From contig NZ_JALGYW010000018.1 of assembly GCF_023111095.1 (NCBI RefSeq), positions 26,614 to 90,613 of the forward strand: a stretch of 64,000 nt of DNA, written 5' to 3'. Both the position numbers and the translations under genes were made by a program. Shown here piece after piece: positions 9,939 to 18,863 of this stretch. The notes under the pieces were generated by a model. It was not told where the DNA came from. It saw only the letters and a list, made by a program, of their open reading frames with translations, and searched no databases. Each line of letters starts with the position of its first letter. Within the stretch, counting starts at the first letter, position 1. This stretch comes from Maribellus sp. YY47. Lineage in GTDB: Bacteria; Bacteroidota; Bacteroidia; Bacteroidales; Prolixibacteraceae.

Positions 9939-9942
9939 AGTT

Positions 9943-12900
9943 TTAGTTTTTTATGAATTTTATTCTGTATTGCCTGTTGTTCTCCCCACTGATCATCATG
10001 TAGTACATGCCGGGCATGAGATGATGAACATCGAAAGATTGAGACGACAGCCCTAAAGTTATCTTTTTTTGTTGTATCAATGCCCCGTTACTGCTATAAA
10101 TCTTGCAAAGTAAGGTTTCGTTTTGAGAGGCATTTGGTAGTTTGACGTTTAAACGATCGCTACAGGGAACAGGATAAACATTAATCATGTCCTGACGGGC
10201 GATATCTTCATTTGAAGTGATGGTTTCAGCATAGCAACCCTTTAAGTCGATTTCAGCGATCGCAGTCCAGTTATTTCCGTTCTGTTCAGAAAGCGATTTG
10301 AACTTGAAATATCGTCCTGTGGTGGGAGAGAATGTAAGGGTTTTGGGACCTGACCCACTATCGAAAGTTCCGCTCATAACCGGTTGTCCCCAATTTTCTT
10401 TTCGATCTGAAATGTAGATTTCATAATCTTTGATTCTACCGTTTGCACTGTTTTGACGTGGCAGGTAGGTAAGGCTGCTGATCTGGAAGGTGTCAGCCAG
10501 ATCAATTTGTATTTCATGCGGTTGTGCAGGGCTCGATTGAGACCACGAAGTGTGCCAGATGGTACCGGATTCTCCGTCGAACGCGTTAATTGCTTTCCCG
10601 TCTTCTGCTGCTGTTTCCTGGCTGTCGACATATAATAATTTCCATTTACTGGCGTCGAGGGATCCGGGGTTGCTGCAATCCTCAACCGACGGGCAGGTAG
10701 TTGTTTCAACCATGTTGGTAATTGTTCTGCTGTAGGTTTGTCCGTCAATGGTAACGTTTAGCGTTACATCATAACTTCCCGGATTTCCAAGAACAACTTT
10801 TGGATTACGTGAGTCAGGATTATCAATGAAAGCCGGTTGTGGTTCAATCTCCCAGTTCCAGGTGGCTCCCTCATGATTCAAAATCGAATGATCGTCGAAG
10901 TACAAGGTATCTTCCATGCAATCGTATGCCGCATTTTGCACCCAGGGCGTTGCCAGTGGAACAAAAGTCGTGTCGACCATATAGCTTTCCCATACTCCGG
11001 CATTTCCTGACACTCTTATTTTTCCGTCGCGATAAAAGGGAAGGGCTAAATTTACTTTAACACCTGCGGGGTATCCGCCATCGAATTCCATCCAAGATGG
11101 CTGATTCTCTTCGCGTGTATAGACTTTAGCCATTTTGTTGTTGATGGAAGAAGTAAACAGATATACGCGATCGTCTGAATTTTTTGTGGGTTGAACAACC
11201 AGGCATTTGGTGTATTCCGTCAAGCCCTCTGTCCAGTCGCTCCAGGTTTCTCCTCCATCATTTGAACGAAATACTTTGCCAATATCCGATGACCATGTTC
11301 CGTTTTGGAGGCATGCATAAATTTTGTTTTCATCGGTGGGAGAAAGGGCAAAAAACAGTTTGCCGTTCCAATTGCTATTCCCTGCTGTGCCGTTTGTGAG
11401 CGCGGGTTTTAACGTCCAGTTATTACCTCCATCGGTACTTTTGAATAAACCGTATCCAACGATATCGGCAAACATAATATCGGGATTTATATGACTGATC
11501 TGGAAGTATCTTACTCTGCCCGGAAACTGATGAAGCAAATTGTATGACACACCCATATCGGTGCTTTTCCATAAGCCATCTTCCTCGCCAAGATAAATCG
11601 TGTTATAATAAAACGGGTGTTGAATTAAATTACTGCGGCGCCCTCCATATTCATCCATGTTGGGGTATTTGCTAAAGATAAACCTGCCTTCAGCGTAGCC
11701 ATCTGATGTTTTGGGTAAGATCCATCCGTTTCCAAGATCGTTGTAAGCTACGTGACGGCTTTTCCCTTTTATCACCCATCCGGTTGGCGACTCCCCGCCA
11801 CCCATTCTCAAGGCTTTCCCTTCATATGATTCAGCAATAGCCGTATTTCCGTTATGGTATCTTCCGCCCACTACAATGTCTTCGTTCCAGCCCTGGTCGA
11901 ATCCCCACATGTCGGAGCCCAAAATGCCGTAGGTGCGGGAACTGTAGTTTACCGGGTTGGTGAAATTATCAGATGAATAATTCATTCCACCATCTGTTGC
12001 TACCCAGATTTCGTCGTTTGCAAGCATTTTCATGTCCTGTATATCAGGATGGATTGAATAGCTTCCATTATAACCACCCACCGGAGTATAATCAACTCCT
12101 CCGTTTGTCGATTTCCACAGCGAGCAGGTTCCCCAGAAAATGATGTTTTCGTCAGTGGGAGAGGCTTCCAGTACCAGGTCGAAATAGCCTTGTCCGTTGG
12201 TAAAACCTCCCAGACCACCAACTGAATAATATTGTCCCGCCTTTCGCAGTTCCCATGTCAGTGCTCCATCGGTGTTTGTCGCCTTTAAAATATAGGGAAG
12301 GTTTTCGCTTCCCTCTTTGGCCAACAGTGTGGCATATAAAATATCGGGATTGGCCGGGGTAACAGCAAGCAATCCGCCTGATTGTTCCGGGTAATTATTT
12401 AAAAGGGGAGAAACGGAAAAACTTTCACCTCCATCGGTAGAAATCGTTATTTCAAAAATACCCGAATCGTTTTTGGTCAGTCCGTAAATGTTGGAAGTTG
12501 TTCCCGGTTTGAATTCTGCATCCCAGACCACTTTGCTCCATTTTTTTACCCACGAAATTCCTCCGTCTTTGCTTATAAACAATCCTTCGGAAGCGGCAGC
12601 TACCAATATATCCGGATTTTCAGAATTAATTTTTAAACGCGTTGTGTTAAAGGTGTTTCCAGGAGTTAATAACGGAGTCCACGATAGACCTCCGTCCTTT
12701 GATAAATGTATTTGTCTTCCGCCTGTAACATATACAATATCTTTATTTTGAGGATGGATGGCTACTGCAGTGATTCCTCCCCCAAATGGGTAGTTGAGAC
12801 TGACAGGGTTCCAGGTGAGGCCTTTGTCGGTACTTTTGTTTACAAAGCCGGTTTCGGTACCGCAAAACAGAACATTCGGATCGCTGGCCGCTACATCAAA

Positions 12901-13416
12901 AGAATAGACATTCGCTTGCCAGGGACATTGTTTGGGGTGTCCGTTCTCATCAATATTTGCCGCATTAAGACTCGGGTCGTTAAGCCAGGTGGTTACGGTT
13001 GGGCCCAGAAAGGTCCAGTTCTGAACTGAATTTGCCGATGATTTCAAACGGTTCTGTGCGTTTCGCTGAACATCCTGAAGTTGCTGTTCCAGTGTAAAAA
13101 TATCGGGTATAATAATTTCACCTGCCTCGTTGGCATAATTAACCACTATTCGCGACCAGAGTTTGTAGTACCTGACGATGGCTGATTTTGCCTTTGGATG
13201 AGCCGAGAGGTATTTTTCGTATTCAGTCTGGATCTCCAGAAAATTTACGGGATACTGATAAAGCATTTTCTCCCAGCTTTCATAATCCTCCGAGTACGAA
13301 GGTTTGACCGATTTATCCATACCCGGAAGTTCGTCGTATGGTGTAAATTGTTTCTGTGCCCAGGCTAAGTTAAGGGTCAGCATAAAGGCAAAAAGTAAAA
13401 GTAATTTTGTATGCAT
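9943..13416 (-). CDS. BNR/Asp-box propeller protein with PKD-like and F5/8C domains, T9SS tail
   Basis: 1157 residues with a signal peptide (LTLNLAWAQ). A region from about 140 to 790 carries many Asp boxes (KSTDKGLTWNP, LSKDGGLSWTP, STDGGESFSV, KSTDGGNNWTL, RSNDGGETWSDW), the layout of sortilin/GH74-like propellers. After it come a PKD-like segment with PGSYDVTLNVTIDG, an F5/8 type C (discoidin) domain with TIWHTSW, and a C-terminal T9SS domain starting INVYPVPCSDRLNV. GH74 enzymes share this propeller, but I cannot confirm a catalytic Asp pair, so enzyme activity is open. It heads a two-gene unit with the CotH gene. The presumed promoter lies in the 720-base gap upstream, near a sequence shared with the sigma gene. 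Confidence 0.85.
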   Translation of the reverse strand: MHTKLLLLFAFMLTLNLAWAQKQFTPYDELPGMDKSVKPSYSEDYESWEKMLYQYPVNFLEIQTEYEKYLSAHPKAKSAIVRYYKLWSRIVVNYANEAGEIIIPDIFTLEQQLQDVQRNAQNRLKSSANSVQNWTFLGPTVTTWLNDPSLNAANIDENGHPKQCPWQANVYSFDVAASDPNVLFCGTETGFVNKSTDKGLTWNPVSLNYPFGGGITAVAIHPQNKDIVYVTGGRQIHLSKDGGLSWTPLLTPGNTFNTTRLKINSENPDILVAAASEGLFISKDGGISWVKKWSKVVWDAEFKPGTTSNIYGLTKNDSGIFEITISTDGGESFSVSPLLNNYPEQSGGLLAVTPANPDILYATLLAKEGSENLPYILKATNTDGALTWELRKAGQYYSVGGLGGFTNGQGYFDLVLEASPTDENIIFWGTCSLWKSTNGGVDYTPVGGYNGSYSIHPDIQDMKMLANDEIWVATDGGMNYSSDNFTNPVNYSSRTYGILGSDMWGFDQGWNEDIVVGGRYHNGNTAIAESYEGKALRMGGGESPTGWVIKGKSRHVAYNDLGNGWILPKTSDGYAEGRFIFSKYPNMDEYGGRRSNLIQHPFYYNTIYLGEEDGLWKSTDMGVSYNLLHQFPGRVRYFQISHINPDIMFADIVGYGLFKSTDGGNNWTLKPALTNGTAGNSNWNGKLFFALSPTDENKIYACLQNGTWSSDIGKVFRSNDGGETWSDWTEGLTEYTKCLVVQPTKNSDDRVYLFTSSINNKMAKVYTREENQPSWMEFDGGYPAGVKVNLALPFYRDGKIRVSGNAGVWESYMVDTTFVPLATPWVQNAAYDCMEDTLYFDDHSILNHEGATWNWEIEPQPAFIDNPDSRNPKVVLGNPGSYDVTLNVTIDGQTYSRTITNMVETTTCPSVEDCSNPGSLDASKWKLLYVDSQETAAEDGKAINAFDGESGTIWHTSWSQSSPAQPHEIQIDLADTFQISSLTYLPRQNSANGRIKDYEIYISDRKENWGQPVMSGTFDSGSGPKTLTFSPTTGRYFKFKSLSEQNGNNWTAIAEIDLKGCYAETITSNEDIARQDMINVYPVPCSDRLNVKLPNASQNETLLCKIYSSNGALIQQKKITLGLSSQSFDVHHLMPGMYYMMISGENNRQYRIKFIKN

Positions 13417-13559
13417 AATTCAGTATTAAAATGAAACCTGTCGAAACGGAATGTGTCAGTTATATTTTATTAATGTTTATTCTGATTATTAGTTGTAATA
13501 AGCACATTCAAAAGTCATTTCAGCTTTGCTGACAATAAGCAACCGCGTTTTGCGTAGTA

Positions 13560-13693
13560 TTCTCGAATGCATTATGAACCATAGTAAATTTATTGGGACG
13601 CTTGAGAGGAGGTAAAAATTCAAGGGAATAGTTCAACAAAATCAGGCACATCTTTACTTTGGTAAAAAATAAGTTTAGCTTATCGTTCAGCAC
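13560..13693 (-). pseudogene. Probable decayed start of an ECF sigma gene
   Basis: A GTG at 13693-13691 aligns codon for codon with the GTG start of the intact sigma gene (24187). The first 12 codons match at 26 of 36 bases, with the block ATAAGCTAAACTTATT shared. One base is then missing, after which the other frame reads DVPDF-ELF against DVLNFEKLF, followed by a stop. Further on, the codons for VHNAFEN resemble the IVQNAF of sigma region 2, about 30 bases too close to the start. This fits a sigma gene that lost reading frame and most of its length. The downstream resemblance is weak and could be chance; the first 40 bases are convincing. Confidence 0.45.
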
Positions 13694-13800
13694 TGTTTTG
13701 TAAATTTAGGCTTGTTATACTTCTTAATTCTCTTAAAGTCGACGATAAAGTTAATAATATAATTAAAAAGTACTAAAAGGTTGGAAGAAATCTTTTTAAT
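13694..13800 (-). repeat. Diverged copy of the sigma-gene upstream region
   Basis: Pairs with 24188-24300. Shared blocks, read on the minus strand, are CTTTTTAATT, then an A/T-rich -7-like box (TAACTTTA here, TAAATTTA there), GTCGACTTTAAG, and GAATTAAG. The order and spacing are kept. It lies 280-390 bases upstream of the BNR gene and may be its promoter. The rest of the 13417-14137 gap holds a short open stretch around 13840-13905 on the minus strand that I cannot identify, and the terminator at 14081. Confidence 0.6.
13746..13753 (-). promoter_or_regulatory. Possible -7 box for the BNR-CotH unit
   Basis: TAACTTTA on the minus strand, at the same place as TAAATTTA (24253-24246) upstream of the sigma gene, and close to the TAnnTTTG consensus of Bacteroidetes. 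No good -33 TTTG is seen. Supported mainly by conservation between the two copies. Confidence 0.3.
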
Positions 13801-14080
13801 CTTTTAGACCTGAGAATTATGTCTGATAGTACGTTTCCTCGCCAATAAACGCTTCCTGCGTTAGTTTTTCTTTATCTGTAATTTAAGTCATACAGGAGGC
13901 ATCCCGATCCGTCGACAGATGAACAGGAAGCTTGTCAGCTTATTCAGAAGATTTTGGTAAAAAAATGGAGAACAAAAATGGAGGTATTGCTTTGGGCCCT
14001 GCAATGTCAATGTCTCAGGAAACTTATTGTATTCCAGTGCTTATTTTTGTAACTGATTTTTATGCAAACAAAACAGACTT

Positions 14081-14110
14081 TAAAAAGAAAACCCGCCGAA
14101 ACGGGTTTTC
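14081..14110 (-). terminator. Terminator of the SusCD operon
   Basis: Perfect 8-base stem AAAACCCG / CGGGTTTT with a six-base loop, followed on the minus strand by CTTTTTAAAG. It lies 28 bases after the stop of the DUF4998 gene and separates the SusCD operon from the BNR-CotH unit. Confidence 0.85.
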
Positions 14111-14137
14111 TAACTATAATCATCAAGCGATGTTAAA

Positions 14138-15724
14138 TCATTCTAATACTTGTCCATAAACGTTCATTTCACCCAGGAAAGTATAGTTATTAGGACCTTC
14201 CAAAGCAACAAACTTAAAATACCTTGCTTCCGGTATAAATGCCAAAGAATACATTTGAAAAGCGTCACTCGTTCTGTCGAAGTCAAATGTTCCCTGGTCC
14301 ACAAAATTCTCACCGTCAGAACTAGTGAGAATTTGGAACTTACTATGTCCTCCACTGTTTCCCTGTCTTCTTGCAAAATCCATGGCAAACATTCGAACAG
14401 TTTTTTTCATATCCATTGTTATGTAGTGAGGATAGTCAGGAGAAGAGGTTGACCATGCAGTATGCCAGAACGTATTTATGTCGTCGTCAAAAGCCGCCGT
14501 TACATAGCCGTTTATAGCACCTTCGCCACCTGCCTCTTCAGAAGAGTAATCAATCGCTTCCCAATCACTTTTGTCAATTTTTTCAGCAACTTGTCCATAA
14601 ATGTCCAGTTCTGCCAGGAAAGCAAAGAAATTTTGACCTTTAGTTGCCACATATTTAACATAGCGCGCCATCGGTAGCGATCCAATATTATAAGTCATGC
14701 TATCAAGTGCCGGATCATACCCAAATGTTCCCTGAAGTGTATAGTTTACGCTATCAAGACTGGTGAGTATCTGGAACTCAGTTTGGCCGCGCCCATCTCC
14801 CTGACGTCTGAACGCTTTTATCTTGTTGATTTTCACCATGTCTTTCATGTCAAAGATGAAATGGTGCGGATATCCCGGGTTACCTCCATTCCATTGAGTG
14901 TGCCAGAATGTTCCCAAGTCATCATCGATTGCTGCAGAAGCTAATCCATTTGGCGCACCTTCAGCGGGTTCTTCTGTTGAGAATTCAACAATTTCCCATT
15001 TTGATTTGCTGATCTTGATGCCTTCAAATTCTATATACACCGGAAGCACCTCACTTGCCTCTGCAGAAGCAAAAGTGTCAATAGCTGTTTCTTCCGGAAT
15101 GTAATAGGATTTATAGGTCAGGTCACTTTCCGATTTCCATCCTCTGATGACCACTCTGTCGATATCAGGTGTTATCGTTTCCGATACAATTTCTCCGTCT
15201 TCTCGGGTATAGCTGTATTCCACTTTGGTGTTACCCTGCGGCGGTGTTCCCCAGGTTACAACAACCGAATCCACCGTACCTCCACCTTCAATGCCGATAA
15301 TTGGTCTGTTTGTCAGACCTGCTATATACTTGGTATCATATGCCGAACCTGTAACCTGTTCTTTTACTGATCGATTTCCGTTTTTGTCAATCGTGTAGAT
15401 TTTAAAAAGATAGGATTTTTCTTCCAGGTTATTGATTAGGAATTCGACGGAGTCGATGGGAGTGTTTGGAGAGATCTCAACGGTTTGAGAGTTTTCTCCA
15501 TTGTTCCACTCCACGATGCATTTATTAATATTAACAGCATTGATGAGGTAATATTTAACTTTTATCCTGTTTTTACCTGCAAAGGTTTGAGTCTGCAAGG
15601 GTTTGGGTGCATAAATAATATCTCCTTCCAGGTATTTCCCATGTATATCTTCCATTTTATCGCACGCGTTAAAGAGAAATACGATACTCAAAACGAAAGT
15701 TAATATGATTGTTATTTTCTTCAT
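14138..15724 (-). CDS. DUF4998 surface lipoprotein with two F5/8 type C domains
   Basis: 528 residues; lipoprotein signal with Cys21 (IVFLFNAC). Residues about 25-220 match the DUF4998 type seen beside SusCD pairs (HGKYLEGDIIYAPKP; NRPIIGIEGGGTVDSVVVTWG). Two discoidin (F5/8C) domains follow, about 240-378 and 385-525. Each has the signature FWHTxW and the phrase YPHH/YPHY at its ligand face, and each ends DIYGQ/NVYGQ. It is the last gene of the SusCD operon, just before the terminator, in the SusE/SusF-like position. It is therefore likely an outer-surface binding protein; the discoidin loops could bind sugars or proteins. The two domains are clearly internal duplicates. Confidence 0.85.
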   Translation of the reverse strand: MKKITIILTFVLSIVFLFNACDKMEDIHGKYLEGDIIYAPKPLQTQTFAGKNRIKVKYYLINAVNINKCIVEWNNGENSQTVEISPNTPIDSVEFLINNLEEKSYLFKIYTIDKNGNRSVKEQVTGSAYDTKYIAGLTNRPIIGIEGGGTVDSVVVTWGTPPQGNTKVEYSYTREDGEIVSETITPDIDRVVIRGWKSESDLTYKSYYIPEETAIDTFASAEASEVLPVYIEFEGIKISKSKWEIVEFSTEEPAEGAPNGLASAAIDDDLGTFWHTQWNGGNPGYPHHFIFDMKDMVKINKIKAFRRQGDGRGQTEFQILTSLDSVNYTLQGTFGYDPALDSMTYNIGSLPMARYVKYVATKGQNFFAFLAELDIYGQVAEKIDKSDWEAIDYSSEEAGGEGAINGYVTAAFDDDINTFWHTAWSTSSPDYPHYITMDMKKTVRMFAMDFARRQGNSGGHSKFQILTSSDGENFVDQGTFDFDRTSDAFQMYSLAFIPEARYFKFVALEGPNNYTFLGEMNVYGQVLE

Positions 15725-15736
15725 AAGTCTGAGTTT

Positions 15737-16930
15737 TTAATCTTCAACAACTTGTCCGTAAAAAGTGATCTCGCCAAAGTGTGAGAATCCTGTTAGTCCC
15801 CAGGTTTCGTTCACCACAAACCGGATGTACCGAACTTCCGGATCGTCGAGCGTAAACGAATATTCGTCACCGTTGACCAAGTGTTCCTGGTCTTCATCCG
15901 CAGTTCCTCCCTGTTCGCTGGGCTTAATTGAAACACATCCGTTTACGGGTGCAACACGCAGCGGATACCACTTGTCAAAACTTCCATCCTGATCAGGTTC
16001 TTCTTTTATACCCCAGATATCCATTAAGCGAGGATTGCCATGGGCGTATGGAAAGCCTTGCCGCTGAACTACAATAACCCTACTTAAACGGGCATTTACG
16101 CCCAAATCAACTGTAAGATATTGTGGCCAGCCATCAGAACCGGCATAGGTATGGTTAAAAGTCTCAATATTGTTGTCGAAGGCGTATGAGTATTTACCTT
16201 CCCAGGCATTCCATTCTGAAGGCGGGTCATTGTCCAAAACAATTTTATTGAACTTTGATTTATCCAGTTTTTCTTCGAATAATGGTGTAACCGTAATTTC
16301 AGCAGTATCCGAGTAATTGTCCCAACGGTCGCGGATAAGAACGCCAAATCTTCTCTCTTCGGGATCAAATCCTCTGATCGTATATGTTCCATTTGTTACT
16401 CCGGAATATACAACGTCGAGTAAACTTAACTTGCCGGTTGAGTCTTCTGCCATAAACATAAATCCCAGAGGAGCGTTGTTTTCGTTTTGCCAACGAAACT
16501 GTACGCCGCCAAAATCACCTAACATCTCAATGGTTTGTTCCACAGCATATACATCCGGTAATTCAGGATTGACTTTTACCGTTACCGGGCTTGACACGTT
16601 TTCGCTCCGGTCAACTGCATAAAGTGTTACCGTTTTTTCGTTGGTATCGCCAAAACCTTCCACCTTGATGGTATCGGTGAAACTGGAACTTTTACTTTCC
16701 ATTTTTACACCGTTGGTAATGGTATATTCGGCTTTTACATAGAGCAGGTCTTCGTCTGTTGGCAAGCTATAGGTAATGATTGCAGCACCCGGAAGGTTGG
16801 TAACCTGAGGATTACTTATCGGACCGGGAGCTTCGGAATCGCCGAATAACGGATTGTGCATGTCTTCTGTACAGCCGTTAAACAGAGATGCTATTCCAAA
16901 GATTGCGAATAAATATATCAGTCTTTTCAT
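15737..16930 (-). CDS. DUF4959/DUF5126/DUF5000-type surface lipoprotein
   Basis: 397 residues with lipobox Cys20 (SLFNGC). Its three parts follow the order known for SusCD-linked lipoproteins: an N-terminal Ig-like domain (PGPISNPQVTNLPGAAII, DUF4959-like), a middle domain with VQFRWQNENNAPLGFMF (DUF5126-like), and a C-terminal discoidin-like domain with DNNIETFNHTYAGSDGWPQY (DUF5000-like), ending EITFYGQVVED. It lies 26 bases after the SusD stop and 12 bases before the next gene, so it belongs to the operon. Its role is inferred to be glycan or glycoconjugate binding on the cell surface. Confidence 0.82.
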   Translation of the reverse strand: MKRLIYLFAIFGIASLFNGCTEDMHNPLFGDSEAPGPISNPQVTNLPGAAIITYSLPTDEDLLYVKAEYTITNGVKMESKSSSFTDTIKVEGFGDTNEKTVTLYAVDRSENVSSPVTVKVNPELPDVYAVEQTIEMLGDFGGVQFRWQNENNAPLGFMFMAEDSTGKLSLLDVVYSGVTNGTYTIRGFDPEERRFGVLIRDRWDNYSDTAEITVTPLFEEKLDKSKFNKIVLDNDPPSEWNAWEGKYSYAFDNNIETFNHTYAGSDGWPQYLTVDLGVNARLSRVIVVQRQGFPYAHGNPRLMDIWGIKEEPDQDGSFDKWYPLRVAPVNGCVSIKPSEQGGTADEDQEHLVNGDEYSFTLDDPEVRYIRFVVNETWGLTGFSHFGEITFYGQVVED

Positions 16931-16956
16931 AATGTAAGTCTTTATAAATTAATTTA

Positions 16957-18837
16957 CTACCATCCCGGGTTTTGTACCAGATTCGGGTTTTTAATGATTT
17001 CATCTTCGCGGATTGGCCATAAGTAATCTTTGAAACTATACGATGGGGTAAAGATGGTTGTTACATTGTAGAATGCTGCACCTGCTCCGCTAATGTTCCA
17101 TCCCTGGATAGGTTGGTTCATATATTTTTCTGCATCTTTCCATCTTCTTAAGTCCCAAAAACGTTGTCCTTCAAAGGCAAGTTCAATCAAACGTTCCTGT
17201 TTAATGATGGCTCTCATTCCTTCTTTGGTAGTCGGTTTCGATGGATTGGAAGAATACTGTGCCCAGCTATCTACTACACCTTCCAATCCAGCGCGTGCTC
17301 TAACCAAATCAATGTATTCATATACTTCAGCATCGGGTGCATTTTTTACTTCGTTTAGTGCCTCAGCATATAACAAATAAACGTCTGCCAGTCGAATGAT
17401 CGGGAACGGATACTCGTAATAGGCCAGCATTGTATTGGAATTTATTGCACTGTTTGGGTTAATTAGTTTTTTAACAAAATAGCCGGTGGCTGAAAATTCT
17501 CCCTGGTTACGTTTTGTAGCCAATTCTCCTAATCTAGTTTGAACAGTGTAGTAAGTCGGGTCGAGAAAATAGTTACCCCTGTCGAAAGCAATACTGGCGT
17601 AAAAACGTGCTTCCCTATCGAAATGGAGTATTGCCGTTTGCTCGCCGGTACGAACGAAGTCGCCTTCTCCGGTTACTGAGGTCCTTAATTTGTAACGGTT
17701 TTCATAATCGAAACTGGTGTCTTCGTTAATGGGTACGCCATTTTTTGTGTAAAAAAGCTCTGCCATACGCAATGTCGAGCCATAAAACTGACTTACCGGG
17801 TTTGACGATGTTACCTGGATTAGCAAGGGAACACACATGCGCTGATACGTTTGGGTAAAACGAAAATCAGTTGACCCCCATAATAGTTCTGGACTATTGC
17901 GGTCGGAAAATATGGAACGGATGATACATTCTCTTTCCAGTTCCGGTGAAATATCCGTTTTTGTACGGTATTCGTCAACCAAGCTATGGTTTGCAGCCAG
18001 TGCTGTGTCGATGGCTGCTTTTGCCGCATCGGCAGCCAATTGCCATTTGTTGGCATCGTACGATTGATTGAACAGGGCTACACCCTGATTGTCAACAACT
18101 GATGAATAATCTGTATTTCCGTTGAAAAGCGGACTGGCTGCCGTAGCCAAAACACGGGCTTTCATTGCAAGTGCAATGGGGCGGGTAATTCGTCCGAGTT
18201 CGGTGGTTTCCGAAGTAACGCGCATTGGAAGATCGGGGGATGCCTCGTCAATGAGTTCGACAATGTAGTTTACAACGTCGTCCACCGGGGCGCGATATAC
18301 TTTTACGTCCTTTGTATCGGTGTAAATCGGGAGATTTTCACGTATGATTGGAATTGGTCCGTATGATTTAAATAACCAAAAATGGTAATAGGCTTTCATG
18401 AATTTGACTTCAGCCACCCAACGTTTCTTTTCCAAGTCGGTAAGGTCTGATGCATTGTCAATTTCTTCTAGGAAAATATTGCAGTCTCTAATACCTACAT
18501 ACATGTTTTTACCACGCATTTGACCATCCCAGAAATTAAGGTGTGGATTCGTCGCATTTTGTAAGCCTCTTGCAATCAACGCAGAGTTAAAAGAACTACC
18601 TACTATTTCTTCGTTAAACCAAACCTCGTCTCCCGATCCAATACCTGCATTTACCCATGGATCTCCAAAGTTTGGAATGTAGCCATAACAGCTGGCTAAA
18701 AATTTTTCGGCAGACGCCCTGTCAACAAAAGCATCGTCGATGGTGGCCACGTTATCCGGCACTACATCCAGGTAATCGCACGAGAATGCTGTCAGCATGA
18801 TCAGCAGTGCCGCTATGTTATATTTTATCTTCTTCAT
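16957..18837 (-). CDS. susD: SusD/RagB family outer-membrane lipoprotein
   Basis: 626 residues with lipobox Cys20 (TAFSCDYLDVVPDN). SusD marks: the N-terminal ATIDDAFVDRASAEKFLASCYGYIP, the TPR-like helices around VAEVKFMKAYYHFWLF, and the C-terminal ERLIELAFEGQRFWDLRRW followed by PIREDEIIKNPNLVQNPGW. SusD caps the SusC transporter and holds the ligand at the cell surface. It sits 26 bases downstream of susC. The symbol names the family only; the ligand is not known to be starch. Confidence 0.95.
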   Translation of the reverse strand: MKKIKYNIAALLIMLTAFSCDYLDVVPDNVATIDDAFVDRASAEKFLASCYGYIPNFGDPWVNAGIGSGDEVWFNEEIVGSSFNSALIARGLQNATNPHLNFWDGQMRGKNMYVGIRDCNIFLEEIDNASDLTDLEKKRWVAEVKFMKAYYHFWLFKSYGPIPIIRENLPIYTDTKDVKVYRAPVDDVVNYIVELIDEASPDLPMRVTSETTELGRITRPIALAMKARVLATAASPLFNGNTDYSSVVDNQGVALFNQSYDANKWQLAADAAKAAIDTALAANHSLVDEYRTKTDISPELERECIIRSIFSDRNSPELLWGSTDFRFTQTYQRMCVPLLIQVTSSNPVSQFYGSTLRMAELFYTKNGVPINEDTSFDYENRYKLRTSVTGEGDFVRTGEQTAILHFDREARFYASIAFDRGNYFLDPTYYTVQTRLGELATKRNQGEFSATGYFVKKLINPNSAINSNTMLAYYEYPFPIIRLADVYLLYAEALNEVKNAPDAEVYEYIDLVRARAGLEGVVDSWAQYSSNPSKPTTKEGMRAIIKQERLIELAFEGQRFWDLRRWKDAEKYMNQPIQGWNISGAGAAFYNVTTIFTPSYSFKDYLWPIREDEIIKNPNLVQNPGW

Positions 18838-18863
18838 ATTCTTAATTCTTTATTCATTATTCA

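Noticed and set aside
13932..14159. 75-residue plus-strand open frame
   Set aside because: It runs through the terminator of the SusCD operon and into the 3' end of the DUF4998 gene; no family features.
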